In this document: piece after piece, positions 15,578-22,306 of the stretch
Numbering within the stretch: the first letter of the stretch is position 1
Layout of the letters: the number at the start of each line of letters is the position of its first letter
Position numbers and translations under genes: made by a program
The notes under the pieces: model-generated
Told to the model about the DNA's origin: nothing
Database searches by the model: none
The model's input: the letters and a program-made list of their open reading frames with translations, nothing else
Source of the DNA: a virus
IMG/VR virus record: IMGVR_UViG_3300027759_000248
Location: 1 to 34,310 of that record
Direction: 5' to 3' (one strand)
Length of the DNA stretch: 34,310 nucleotides

Positions 15578-15595
15578 ATTTATATGCATATAAAT
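15578..15595. repeat. 18-bp perfect palindrome upstream of 15606 gene
   Basis: ATTTATATG followed by its exact reverse complement, 10 bases before the ATG at 15606. It may be an operator or part of the promoter region (TATAAA at 15589-15594). AT-rich palindromes can arise by chance. Confidence 0.5.
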
Positions 15596-15605
15596 CTATA
15601 TTAAC

Positions 15606-15986
15606 ATGGATTTTAATGCAGAAAGAAACGAAACAAATCATAATTTTTTATGTTTTTGCAGCTTGATTTGCATAATTAATGCAAAAAAATTTAATCTTCC
15701 GAATATTTTCTTGTTAGTTCTTAAAAACGAAGCCTATAAGTCTCTTTTGAAGTACATGCTAACAATAGATAATGATTTTGATCTATTTAAATTTTTCATA
15801 GACTATGATTCTACGATTTCAAAAAGCAAATATATATCAAAATATCTAAATTCTACACAAGGAACAAAAATTAAAAAAGATGTTTACGGATTTCGAAAAG
15901 AACCTCTACAACGACTATCTAAGAGAGTCAAGAGAATCAAAAAATCTTCCTTACAAAAGAAGAAAGCACTTCCAGAAAATAAGTGA
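15606..15986 (+). CDS. Hypothetical protein overlapping the next gene
   Basis: A 126-residue protein of unknown function. The N-terminal third is rich in Cys and hydrophobic residues (F-L-C-F-C-S-L-I-C-I-I), the middle has a charged helical stretch (F-D-L-F-K-F-F-I-D-Y-D), and the end is very basic. The last 107 bases overlap the gene at 15880 in the +1 frame. In the overlap the downstream frame looks more protein-like, so the basic tail here may be a by-product or the coding region may have shifted. Moderate confidence that the first ~90 codons are real. Confidence 0.5.
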   Translation: MDFNAERNETNHNFLCFCSLICIINAKKFNLPNIFLLVLKNEAYKSLLKYMLTIDNDFDLFKFFIDYDSTISKSKYISKYLNSTQGTKIKKDVYGFRKEPLQRLSKRVKRIKKSSLQKKKALPENK

Positions 15987-16221
15987 TACGGTTGCTCTTT
16001 CCATTAAAAAGTTAGCTTTATTCTTTATAAACAATAAAGATGTTTCGCCTTCGGATTTTTTCAAGGCTCCTTACTCTGTGTATGCTGCTGGAGAAAATTT
16101 CGATCTAAAATTCTACACTAGTCAAAAAGCTATAAAGGTGTACAAAATTTTCATAGAATCGAGAAAGGCCCTTGACAGAGCCCAATCTTCTGCTAAGATT
16201 CCTAGCGTTACTGAAAGGTAA
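15880..16221 (+). CDS. Conserved T4-like phage hypothetical protein
   Basis: A 113-residue protein starting M-F-T-D-F-E-K-N-L-Y-N-D-Y-L-R. It contains L-F-F-I-N-N-K-D-V-S-P-S-D-F-F-K-A-P-Y near residue 48 and F-D-L-K-F-Y-T-S-Q-K-A-I-K-V-Y near 75. I recall this pattern from small proteins of marine T4-like phages, where the function is unknown. It lies just before gene 32 and overlaps the preceding frame by 107 bases, unusually long for this compact genome. No Shine-Dalgarno is seen. Confidence 0.75.
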   Translation: MFTDFEKNLYNDYLRESRESKNLPYKRRKHFQKISDTVALSIKKLALFFINNKDVSPSDFFKAPYSVYAAGENFDLKFYTSQKAIKVYKIFIESRKALDRAQSSAKIPSVTER

Positions 16222-16253
16222 CCCAAACTAAATCCAAATTAAAAATAATTATG

Positions 16254-16259
16254 TATAAT
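16254..16259 (+). promoter_or_regulatory. -10 element of gene 32
   Basis: A perfect TATAAT preceded by TATG ends 6 bases before ATG 16266. It overlaps the upstream in-frame ATG at 16251, so that ATG would not be transcribed. No good -35 is seen. Confidence 0.55.
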
Positions 16260-16265
16260 TCATCA

Positions 16266-17108
16266 ATGTTCGCGTCAATTAAAGAAGCTCTGGCAAAGTC
16301 AGAAAAGAGTTCATCGGGTAGTCCTCTATATAAGGAAATTCTTCGTTTCAAGGCTGGGAATACATACGTTCTTCGTTTGCTTCCAAACATCAAAGATCCA
16401 GCAAACACCTTTTACCACTACTACCAGCACGGTTGGGAAAGCTTTTGCTCTGGAGAGTATGTTTCTACACTAAGTCTCCAGACTATTGGCAAGCCAGATC
16501 CAATTAGTATTGCTACTTGGAGGATCAAGAAGAGTGGTTCTGAAGAAGATAAGAAGAAGGTTGAAGCAGTCAAGTGGTCTGAGCAGTGGTTCGTTAATGT
16601 TTATGTTGTTGATGATCCAGTCAATCCAGAAAACAACGGTTCTACTAAGATCTTCCGCTTTGGTCGGAAGCTTCATAAGATGATTGATTCTGCAATCAAT
16701 GGGGATGATTCTGATGAGTTCGGAGCACGGGTGTTTGATCTTGGTGCAACTGGAGTCAATCTAAAGTTGAGGGTTGAGAAGCAAGGAGATTATATTACTT
16801 ACGATAGCAGCAGGTTTACTTCTCCTAATGATTTGAATCTTTCTACCTCTAGGGTAGAGGAGATTTATAATTCTATTCATGATTTAACTTCTGTGAATCA
16901 ACTTAAGAGTGAAGAAGAAATTATCGATCTGTGGAATAAGCACTTTGTTTGTAACAATCTGTCTGGTTTGTCTGAAGCTTCTACACAAGCTTCAGTAAAA
17001 CAAGAGAGTGTTTATACTGCTCCAGCATCTACTAATAATTCCGTTCAACAAGTAGATGAAATTTCTGATGAAGAAGTTCAAAACATTTTGAAAGGTTTCG
17101 ATAATTAA
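16266..17108 (+). CDS. 32: gp32-like single-stranded DNA-binding protein
   Basis: A 280-residue protein (T4 gp32: 301) that coats single-stranded DNA in replication and recombination. After the N-terminal segment come F-K-A-G-N-T-Y-V-L-R-L-L-P near residue 30 and, near 115-140, W-F-V-N-V-Y-V-V-D-D-P...N-G-S-T-K-I-F-R-F-G-R-K, which align with the T4 core. The T4 zinc site (His plus three Cys, including CxxC) is not conserved: only a His/Cys pair near 50-58 remains, with G-K-P-D-P-I in place of the Cys pair. The C-terminus is short and acidic (D-E-I-S-D-E-E-V...F-D-N), the usual protein-interaction tail. Start 16266 is chosen from the TATAAT position. Codon use suggests high expression. Confidence 0.92.
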   Translation: MFASIKEALAKSEKSSSGSPLYKEILRFKAGNTYVLRLLPNIKDPANTFYHYYQHGWESFCSGEYVSTLSLQTIGKPDPISIATWRIKKSGSEEDKKKVEAVKWSEQWFVNVYVVDDPVNPENNGSTKIFRFGRKLHKMIDSAINGDDSDEFGARVFDLGATGVNLKLRVEKQGDYITYDSSRFTSPNDLNLSTSRVEEIYNSIHDLTSVNQLKSEEEIIDLWNKHFVCNNLSGLSEASTQASVKQESVYTAPASTNNSVQQVDEISDEEVQNILKGFDN

Positions 17109-17125
17109 CCTTATTTAAATTCGAC

Positions 17126-17162
17126 AAAAAAAGCCTCAAGTATAGAAAACTTGAGGCTTTTT
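17126..17162 (+). terminator. Intrinsic terminator after gene 32
   Basis: The stem G-C-C-T-C-A-A-G-T pairs with A-C-T-T-G-A-G-G-C around a 7-base loop, flanked by an A-run (17126-17132) and a T-run (17158-17162). It could act in both directions. Confidence 0.92.
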
Positions 17163-17175
17163 CATATATATTAAT

Positions 17176-17649
17176 ATGATAGATCCTTTGAATGGTACAT
17201 ACGAACAAAACATAGATCCTATTGAACTTCAGCAGACTCTCGCTGGATTTTTAGGACAGACATACCAAGAAATATCTAGGTATGATAGTCATTTAGTAAG
17301 TGCAAACCCTTTTCTAGCTCCTAAAAAGGAGGAGTTTCATAGAACAGCAGAAAGGGTGTTTCAAGAAGTTAAACAAGCTTCTGGCCTTAATCCACAAGCA
17401 AGGCCCCTACAACATACAGTGATTGGAAATCCGATAGTATCACAAACAATAGTACAAGCAGTATCACAAACAATAGTAGAACCAGAAAAAGATCCTAATC
17501 AATTAGAATTTTGTTTTGATAATAGTGTCACAGCTATTAGTATTGATAAAAGATTGGACGACTTGGAGAAACGCCTAAAAAGGCTTGACTCTTCCATACA
17601 GAAGGTGCTATCGTTGTTAGAACATGACGACATTAAAGATTCGAAATAA
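17176..17649 (+). CDS. Hypothetical protein upstream of sliding clamp
   Basis: A 157-residue protein, function unknown. The N-terminal ~75 residues look helical (I-E-L-Q-Q-T-L-A-G-F-L-G-Q), a middle linker holds a duplicated S-Q-T-I-V segment encoded by a 19-bp direct repeat (17436-17454 and 17460-17478), and residues 125-150 form a likely coiled coil (L-D-D-L-E-K-R-L-K-R-L). TATATA lies 5 bases before the ATG. It overlaps the clamp gene by 26 bases, so the two are probably co-expressed. Confidence 0.7.
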   Translation: MIDPLNGTYEQNIDPIELQQTLAGFLGQTYQEISRYDSHLVSANPFLAPKKEEFHRTAERVFQEVKQASGLNPQARPLQHTVIGNPIVSQTIVQAVSQTIVEPEKDPNQLEFCFDNSVTAISIDKRLDDLEKRLKRLDSSIQKVLSLLEHDDIKDSK

Positions 17650-18358
17650 GAAGAATTTTATTCAGAATTTTCTAACCCCAATTTCTAAGGTAAATGAATT
17701 ATGTTCTCTTACCCTAGATAAGGAGAGTATTTATAATTTAAATAGAACAGCAGAAGGAAACTTTATACTTTTTGCATACACCGATTCTGTTTCTTATGAT
17801 GGAGAAAAGAGGAGTTTAAGTTTTGCTGATATTAAAAAGTTTATTAAAGCATTTGAATGTATTCCGCAAGAAGAGAATGTAGAATTAAAGATTAATCATA
17901 ATAATATCGAATTTACTTCTCACGTAAATCGTTTTAAATTTCATTTGATCGATGATAATATCGTTAGAGGACCTAATTATACTATAGAAAAGATTAATTC
18001 TTTAGAATTTGATACACAATTTAAGTTTTCTTATAATTCTTATTTAGAATTACTTAAAAGTAGTACTTTTCTTTCTACAGAAAAAGTTTATATAAGTACG
18101 AAAGAAAATCATGTCTTTGCAGAATTAACAGATAAAACGAAAAATAATGTTGATAGTTTTGGTTTAGTTATTTCTGATAGTTTTGTTGGAGATGAGCTTG
18201 ATACTCCGTTATGTTTTGATCTAAATTTGTTTAGAAGTATTTCATTCTCAAAAAACGGCGAAGCCTTAATAAAAATTAATTCTAAAGGAATTATTGAATT
18301 TGGCATAGAACAAGATAACTATAAATTGAAATACATTACTACTGCACATATTTCTTGA
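17624..18358 (+). CDS. 45: Sliding clamp gp45-like
   Basis: A 244-residue protein (T4 gp45: 228), the trimeric ring that tethers DNA polymerase and activates gp55-dependent late transcription. It begins with a helix (F-I-Q-N-F-L-T-P-I-S-K-V) and continues as repeated beta-alpha-beta units such as L-S-F-A-D-I-K-K-F-I-K-A-F, typical of the clamp fold. There is no catalytic motif, so the call rests on size, secondary-structure pattern and likeness to marine gp45 proteins. Clamp loader genes 44 and 62 do not follow as they do in T4. The start lies within the previous gene with no Shine-Dalgarno, suggesting coupling. Confidence 0.82.
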   Translation: MTTLKIRNKKNFIQNFLTPISKVNELCSLTLDKESIYNLNRTAEGNFILFAYTDSVSYDGEKRSLSFADIKKFIKAFECIPQEENVELKINHNNIEFTSHVNRFKFHLIDDNIVRGPNYTIEKINSLEFDTQFKFSYNSYLELLKSSTFLSTEKVYISTKENHVFAELTDKTKNNVDSFGLVISDSFVGDELDTPLCFDLNLFRSISFSKNGEALIKINSKGIIEFGIEQDNYKLKYITTAHIS

Positions 18359-18359
18359 T

Positions 18360-18707
18360 ATGGTTTTAAACAAAAGACAACAGAATAAAATAAGAACTCC
18401 AGGGTATTTTATCAAGCGTTTGCGAGATAATAAATTCGGAGTTCTTCGTGTATTCCAAAATTATGGACTACACGATTCTAGGAGATGGACCATTTTAGTA
18501 GATCCTAGTGGTGCTTCTATTTTTGTCACTTGTTATAGCAATAAAAATTTTAATAATGAAATAATGTTTGAATTTAATGATGGCGGTAATTTGTTTCCAA
18601 AACATTTTTCTATAAGTACCGAATCTATAGAAGTTATAGTTCAATTATTAGTTGATAAGCAAATACAAACTATTAATGAAAATAGTGAATTTTATAAAGG
18701 AAGATAA
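18360..18707 (+). CDS. Conserved phage hypothetical protein
   Basis: A 115-residue protein starting 1 base after the clamp stop. It has a basic N-terminus, G-Y-F-I-K-R-L-R-D near residue 15, R-R-W-T-I-L-V-D-P-S-G-A-S-I-F-V-T-C-Y near 42-60 and then G-E/N-E-I-M-F-E-F. I recall similar proteins in marine T4-like phages, without function. It sits where T4 has gene 44 but has no ATPase motif, so it is not the clamp loader. Confidence 0.7.
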   Translation: MVLNKRQQNKIRTPGYFIKRLRDNKFGVLRVFQNYGLHDSRRWTILVDPSGASIFVTCYSNKNFNNEIMFEFNDGGNLFPKHFSISTESIEVIVQLLVDKQIQTINENSEFYKGR

Positions 18708-18708
18708 T

Positions 18709-19038
18709 ATGGATTGTAGCGACGAATCACCAAAACCGAGAAAGAAGAAAGTTACGAAAAGTTTAAGCAACGAAGATTATACTTCTGCTCAAATTAAAAA
18801 ATTGTTGAAAGAAGCGTTAATGGATAATTTGTCTGAAATAAGAAAACAATCTAATATGGAGATTGATGCAATGGTTTCAACTATGGAAGAGTTCTTAAGA
18901 TCTTTTATATTAATTGGATATAATATAAAAAATGAACCAGTTACGATTACTCATGCAAAGTCGCAATTGGATGCTGATGCTTTATACACTGCATTAGCTA
19001 GGCTGTTTACAACAATAAATAACCCTAACGGATTTTAA
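18709..19038 (+). CDS. Hypothetical helical protein
   Basis: A 109-residue protein starting M-D-C-S-D-E-S-P-K-P-R-K-K-K. I choose ATG 18709, one base after the previous stop and 8 bases after AAGGA, over an upstream in-frame ATG (18652) inside the previous gene. Residues 20-70 are strongly helical (I-K-K-L-L-K-E-A-L-M-D-N-L), and the end holds A-L-Y-T-A-L-A-R-L-F. Function unknown; a small transcription or replication accessory role is possible from its place after the clamp, but this is a guess. Confidence 0.65.
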   Translation: MDCSDESPKPRKKKVTKSLSNEDYTSAQIKKLLKEALMDNLSEIRKQSNMEIDAMVSTMEEFLRSFILIGYNIKNEPVTITHAKSQLDADALYTALARLFTTINNPNGF

Positions 19039-19283
19039 TGAAACCTAAGAAGGGTTATATTTATGCTGTTGGTACGGGCACATATGTAGGTGAGATGTTT
19101 GTGTTTATTGAGGAATTTGATGATAATTATAATTTTATATCAATACCAAAAAATCAAAATAGAACAGTCCCGAAAGATAAATTTGATATAGGAATTAAGC
19201 ATAAAATCTTGGAAGAAGTAGAAGCAATAGATAGTGATGTTTTAACTCTTTTAGAAAAACAATTTGATTTTAATAAAAAATAG
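19038..19283 (+). CDS. Small hypothetical protein
   Basis: An 81-residue protein, start overlapping the previous stop (TAATG). K-G-Y-I-Y-A-V-G-T-G-T-Y-V-G-E-M-F-V-F-I near the start looks like a beta-rich SH3-like barrel; the C-terminal half is helical and acidic. The stop codon lies directly before the late-type box of the next gene. Function unknown. Confidence 0.65.
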   Translation: MKPKKGYIYAVGTGTYVGEMFVFIEEFDDNYNFISIPKNQNRTVPKDKFDIGIKHKILEEVEAIDSDVLTLLEKQFDFNKK

Positions 19284-19290
19284 ATAAATA
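19283..19290 (+). promoter_or_regulatory. Late-type promoter box
   Basis: GATAAATA ends 6 bases before the ATG at 19297 and overlaps the last base of the upstream gene's stop codon. Confidence 0.5.
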
Positions 19291-19296
19291 AATTAT

Positions 19297-19500
19297 ATGG
19301 ATATCGTTCGACCAATTAAAATTACATCACCTATCAGTGGACAGTCTTCTACACCCATGATTAAAGAGCGTCAGTATGGGGATAAAATTTATGTAGAAGC
19401 TCACTGGAATGATCCGTCTTCTGGAGCTTTTATTCGTAGAGGTATTGTAAAGATTTTAGATGCTGTGACCAAGGAAGACATCACTCATCTCTGTAAATAA
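19297..19500 (+). CDS. Small probable late protein
   Basis: A 67-residue protein starting M-D-I-V-R-P-I-K-I-T-S-P, with Q-Y-G-D-K-I-Y-V-E-A-H-W near residue 28, probably all-beta. It stands between the clamp operon and primase with its own late-type box, so it may be a minor structural or assembly protein. The family is not recognised. Confidence 0.65.
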   Translation: MDIVRPIKITSPISGQSSTPMIKERQYGDKIYVEAHWNDPSSGAFIRRGIVKILDAVTKEDITHLCK

Positions 19501-19503
19501 GTC

Positions 19504-19531
19504 TTGATTTTTCTTTGTAGTTTGCTAGTTT
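19504..19531 (+). promoter_or_regulatory. Sigma70-like promoter of primase gene
   Basis: TTGATT (19504-19509), a 16-bp spacer and TAGTTT (19526-19531), preceded by TTTGC, end 6 bases before the GTG start at 19538. Confidence 0.55.
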
Positions 19532-19537
19532 AGTGGA

Positions 19538-20521
19538 GTGAAATCCCTTCCAGAAGACTATGTGGTAAATAAATTTTACCAGTTTGTTGGAGGCCCATTT
19601 AAGAATAAGTATAATAATACTTATCAGGGGTCTTGCCCAATGTGCAGAGAAGGAAATAGTTGGCTTAGGAAGAAGAGATTCTATTTTATACCAGAAAAAA
19701 GTTTAGTATTTTGTCATAATTGTGGATATAGCAAATCCACAATGAAGTGGGTATCTGAGATCTGTAGTATATCTATCCAAGAAATTTTGGAAGAAGTTTC
19801 TGGATATTCTACAGATTTTTCTTTTGTAGAGGAAGATAATAAGCCAAAATATATAGCAGATACTCTACCTAAAGATTGTATAAATCTTACGGATCAGAAC
19901 CAATTAAAGTATTATAGTAATAATACAATAGTACAAAAGGCTTTATCTTTCTTAAACAGAAGAAGGTTATTATCTGCTATTAATAGGCCAAATAGTTTTT
20001 ATATATCTTTGAACGATAAGGTTCATAAAAATAGAATAGTTATACCATTTTATGATGAAAATGGTAAGATAGTTCATTATCAATCCAGAACTATTTTAGA
20101 GGTTGATGAGCTTACTAAGCCTCGATATTTGTCAAAAGTAAATAGTGATAAAACTATTTTTAATATTGATAAAATAGATCATAACTATGATACTATTTTC
20201 ATCTTCGAAGGACCTTTTAATTCTTGTTTCGTAAAAAATGGAGTAGCTATCGGAGGTATTCAAGAGAATTCATACCAACTTTTTACTGTTAGGCAACAGG
20301 AACAAATTAATAAGTTCCCTTTTCATAAAAGAATCTGGGTATTAGATTCACAATGGAAAGATAAAGCAGCTTTAAACAAAAGTAAAAAGCTGCTTAAAAT
20401 AAAAGAGAAAGTCTTTCTTTGGCCTACTGAAATGTTTAAGTTTAAAGATTTCAATGATATTATGATCGCTGTAAAAGACGACCATATATCACCAGATTTT
20501 ATTAAAAAGTATACGAAATAG
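19538..20521 (+). CDS. 61: DNA primase, gp61-like
   Basis: A 327-residue DnaG-type primase (T4 gp61: 342) that makes RNA primers for the lagging strand with helicase gp41 (not in this window). An N-terminal zinc ribbon has C33-P-M-C36 and C59-H-N-C62. The Toprim domain shows I-F-I-F-E-G-P-F-N near residue 220 (catalytic Glu) and W-V-L-D-S-Q-W-K-D near 265, where the usual D-x-D is D-S-Q. Start is GTG 19538, set by the -10 element 6 bases upstream. It converges with the endonuclease at 20524, with only 2 bases between the stops and no clear terminator. Confidence 0.88.
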   Translation: MKSLPEDYVVNKFYQFVGGPFKNKYNNTYQGSCPMCREGNSWLRKKRFYFIPEKSLVFCHNCGYSKSTMKWVSEICSISIQEILEEVSGYSTDFSFVEEDNKPKYIADTLPKDCINLTDQNQLKYYSNNTIVQKALSFLNRRRLLSAINRPNSFYISLNDKVHKNRIVIPFYDENGKIVHYQSRTILEVDELTKPRYLSKVNSDKTIFNIDKIDHNYDTIFIFEGPFNSCFVKNGVAIGGIQENSYQLFTVRQQEQINKFPFHKRIWVLDSQWKDKAALNKSKKLLKIKEKVFLWPTEMFKFKDFNDIMIAVKDDHISPDFIKKYTK

Positions 20522-20523
20522 TA

Positions 20524-21381
20524 TTATACGTTATACAAATGTGTTTTTCCATCGTTTGAAAAAATTATAATAAGATGATTATATCCAGATTCGAGAGAAG
20601 ATTTTTGTTTAGCCAAATTCATTTTAATATTATCTTTAAATGTATATTCGCATTTAATTTCTACTAAAAGATTTATTTTTGGGATATAAATGTCAGGAAA
20701 ATATATTCTGTCTACATCATAATGATATTTTATTCTGGGTAGATCTTGGCATCTACCAGCTTTGATGTCATGTATTGTAATGTTTGTATATTTTTCTAAT
20801 AAATATCTAATTCCTTGTTCTTCAAACCCTTGCAATCTATCAAATATAACTTCATTTATAATGCAAGTTTTATATTTATATCTATTTAAATTAGATCTTT
20901 CAAATACCTCTGGATGTTGCATAGCATTTGAGACTCCGAATTTTTTGATATTACCATCAACAACTCTTTGTTTTGTATAGGAATGATTTTGTGCCTCAGT
21001 ATTAGATCTAATTTTTATGTTATTCTTTCTAAGAATATTCAAAATAGTTCTATGGCTTACATTATATTTTGATCCCATTTCTACACAACTTCCGCCGTTT
21101 TTATACTGTTCTATAATAGAATTTATTATAGATTGATCTTTTATTTTTGCCTTATTTCTCCCATATCCTTCATTATAGATATTAGTATTTCTAGCTTCTT
21201 TTGGATTCCTTATAGGAATTTCATTTTTAAGTAAAAAATTTTTTATAGCATTTTGAGATACCGAAAATTCAATTGCTAATGTTTTAATTCCATGTCCATT
21301 ATTATATTTTGATATAATAATATGTTCTTTATTTTTTAGATTTAGATGTTTTGAATTATAAATTATAGTTATATTGTCCAT
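20524..21381 (-). CDS. Homing endonuclease with repeated HTH and PD-(D/E)XK-like core
   Basis: A 285-residue protein. The first ~135 residues contain two helix-turn-helix-like units: one at G-H-G-I-K-T-L-A-I-E-F-S-V-S near 30, and C-V-E-M-G-S-K-Y-N-V-S-H-R-T-I near 100. The middle (K-K-F-G-V-S-N-A-M-Q-H-P near 145) is a module common in phage homing endonucleases. The C-terminal P-D-I-Y-I-P-K-I-N-L-L-V-E-I-K-C near 230-248 is the D...E-x-K nuclease core. It is inserted convergently behind the primase gene and carries a perfect late-type box. The target site is probably nearby. Confidence 0.82.
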   Translation of the reverse strand: MDNITIIYNSKHLNLKNKEHIIISKYNNGHGIKTLAIEFSVSQNAIKNFLLKNEIPIRNPKEARNTNIYNEGYGRNKAKIKDQSIINSIIEQYKNGGSCVEMGSKYNVSHRTILNILRKNNIKIRSNTEAQNHSYTKQRVVDGNIKKFGVSNAMQHPEVFERSNLNRYKYKTCIINEVIFDRLQGFEEQGIRYLLEKYTNITIHDIKAGRCQDLPRIKYHYDVDRIYFPDIYIPKINLLVEIKCEYTFKDNIKMNLAKQKSSLESGYNHLIIIFSNDGKTHLYNV

Positions 21382-21387
21382 ATAATT

Positions 21388-21395
21388 TATTTATA
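21388..21395 (-). promoter_or_regulatory. Consensus late promoter of endonuclease gene
   Basis: On the minus strand this reads TATAAATA, identical to the T4 late consensus, 6 bases before the ATG at 21381. Confidence 0.65.
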
Positions 21396-21424
21396 CTTCG
21401 ATCTCTAAAAAAGAAGATGCAAAG

Positions 21425-21432
21425 TATAAATA
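21425..21432 (+). promoter_or_regulatory. Orphan consensus late promoter box
   Basis: A perfect TATAAATA on the plus strand with no plus-strand gene after it. If active it would make RNA antisense to the gene at 21457-21876. Confidence 0.4.
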
Positions 21433-21456
21433 AATTAGGAAAGACGCGAAATATAA

Positions 21457-21876
21457 CTACACACCCCTATATTTGCTGTCAAAGCTGCTTGCTAAATATC
21501 CTTTTAACATTTCGTTTAAGGATGTAATTTCCATAGAAACACGAGCAATCTTCTTGGTTTCTGCTACACGAATCTTATCGAATAATGTATCGGGAACACA
21601 ATTTTTTAATTGTGATTGAACTGAATTGTTTCCAGTTCCATTTAAAAAATCTGCTATTCTTTCTAGTTCTCCGATCCATTGCTGGAGGGAGCCTACCATT
21701 TGATTTTGTATCTTCGTAGTAGCCATCATATGATCGGCTGCGGCATTAGCGTCTGTATTAAAATCATTTGGATCAGTTCCTTGGTCCAAGGTTTGTTCCA
21801 TTGCAGCAGCATCTGAAACTTCTACTGGTGCCTCGCGTAAAACATGAACGAATGCTTTCTTAAATAGATTACTCAT
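21457..21876 (-). CDS. Probable late protein, unknown function
   Basis: A 139-residue protein. The N-terminus M-S-N-L-F-K-K-A-F-V-H-V-L-R-E-A-P is followed by an acidic Ala/Asp-rich segment (residues 20-50) and then long helices (I-G-E-L-E-R-I-A-D-F-L-N; V-S-M-E-I-T-S-L-N-E-M-L). The basic-start and acidic-middle pattern resembles small assembly or core proteins of T4-like phages, but no match is certain. It has a late-type box with 5-base spacing, back-to-back with that of the 21911 gene. Confidence 0.7.
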   Translation of the reverse strand: MSNLFKKAFVHVLREAPVEVSDAAAMEQTLDQGTDPNDFNTDANAAADHMMATTKIQNQMVGSLQQWIGELERIADFLNGTGNNSVQSQLKNCVPDTLFDKIRVAETKKIARVSMEITSLNEMLKGYLASSFDSKYRGV

Positions 21877-21881
21877 GTGAT

Positions 21882-21889
21882 TATTTATC
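21882..21889 (-). promoter_or_regulatory. Late-type promoter box
   Basis: On the minus strand this reads GATAAATA, 5 bases before the ATG at 21876. Confidence 0.5.
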
Positions 21890-21896
21890 TAATTAG

Positions 21897-21904
21897 AGTA
21901 AATA
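21897..21904 (+). promoter_or_regulatory. Late-type promoter box
   Basis: AGTAAATA, 6 bases before the GTG at 21911. Together with the minus box at 21882-21889 it forms a 34-bp divergent promoter region. Confidence 0.45.
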
Positions 21905-21910
21905 ATTGTA

Positions 21911-22276
21911 GTGAAAAGAAAAAATTTAAGAGAACAAAATACGATGTTGGACGCTCAGAGAAATGTTTCTGGGGTCGGGGGAGGAGCAAAAGACGATCCA
22001 TTTGTTCAAATGGCTATACCACTTAAACAATCTTTTGGAGATCAGAACACAAATTTTAATCTTCCACACGAAATAGCCAGATATAAGCAGCAATTATTTG
22101 ATATTTTTGAAAAATTAGTAATTCTTAGAGGAGGATTCGAGTCTTGCAAAGAAAATCCATCAGTTAAAGAATCCCAGAAGGTAGCATTAGATAAAACAGT
22201 TAATGTACTTGATAATATAAATAGTAAATTATTACAGGTTCCTGATTTTTTAAGTTTATTTTCAGTTGATAAGTAA
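21911..22276 (+). CDS. Probable late protein, unknown function
   Basis: A 121-residue protein starting at GTG (K-R-K-N-L-R-E-Q-N-T-M). It has a short Gly-rich stretch (S-G-V-G-G-G-A-K-D-D), then helices (E-I-A-R-Y-K-Q-Q-L-F-D-I-F-E-K-L; V-L-D-N-I-N-S-K-L). The GTG start is supported by the late-type box 6 bases upstream. Divergent pairing with the 21876 gene suggests both are made late. The family is not recognised. Confidence 0.68.
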   Translation: MKRKNLREQNTMLDAQRNVSGVGGGAKDDPFVQMAIPLKQSFGDQNTNFNLPHEIARYKQQLFDIFEKLVILRGGFESCKENPSVKESQKVALDKTVNVLDNINSKLLQVPDFLSLFSVDK

Positions 22277-22284
22277 ATCTTGTT

Positions 22285-22306
22285 ATGATACACTATGATG
22301 TATCAT
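22285..22306. repeat. 8-bp inverted repeat around a -10-like element
   Basis: Arms 22285-22292 and 22299-22306 pair perfectly around a 6-base centre. TATGAT (22294-22299) lies mainly in the centre and ends 5 bases before the ATG at 22305. A repressor-type operator is possible. Confidence 0.5.

Larger units (their letters stand above)
21383..21437. repeat. 16-bp inverted repeat of a late promoter
   Basis: Arms 21383-21398 and 21422-21437 are perfect reverse complements, 23 bases apart. Each holds TATAAATA pointing outward: the left box serves the endonuclease (minus); the right box (21425-21432, plus) has no start codon at the usual distance. Confidence 0.75.

Noticed and set aside
16251-16265. 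Gene 32 start at ATG 16251
   Set aside because: This ATG overlaps the perfect TATAAT; the ATG at 16266 has the spacing found at other genes and begins the conserved N-terminus.
18360-18707. Clamp loader or RegA in the position expected from T4 gene order
   Set aside because: There is no Walker A/B motif and no RegA-like pattern; called hypothetical.
20522-20560. Terminator between the converging primase and endonuclease genes
   Set aside because: Only weak, interrupted pairing without a clear stem and U-run.
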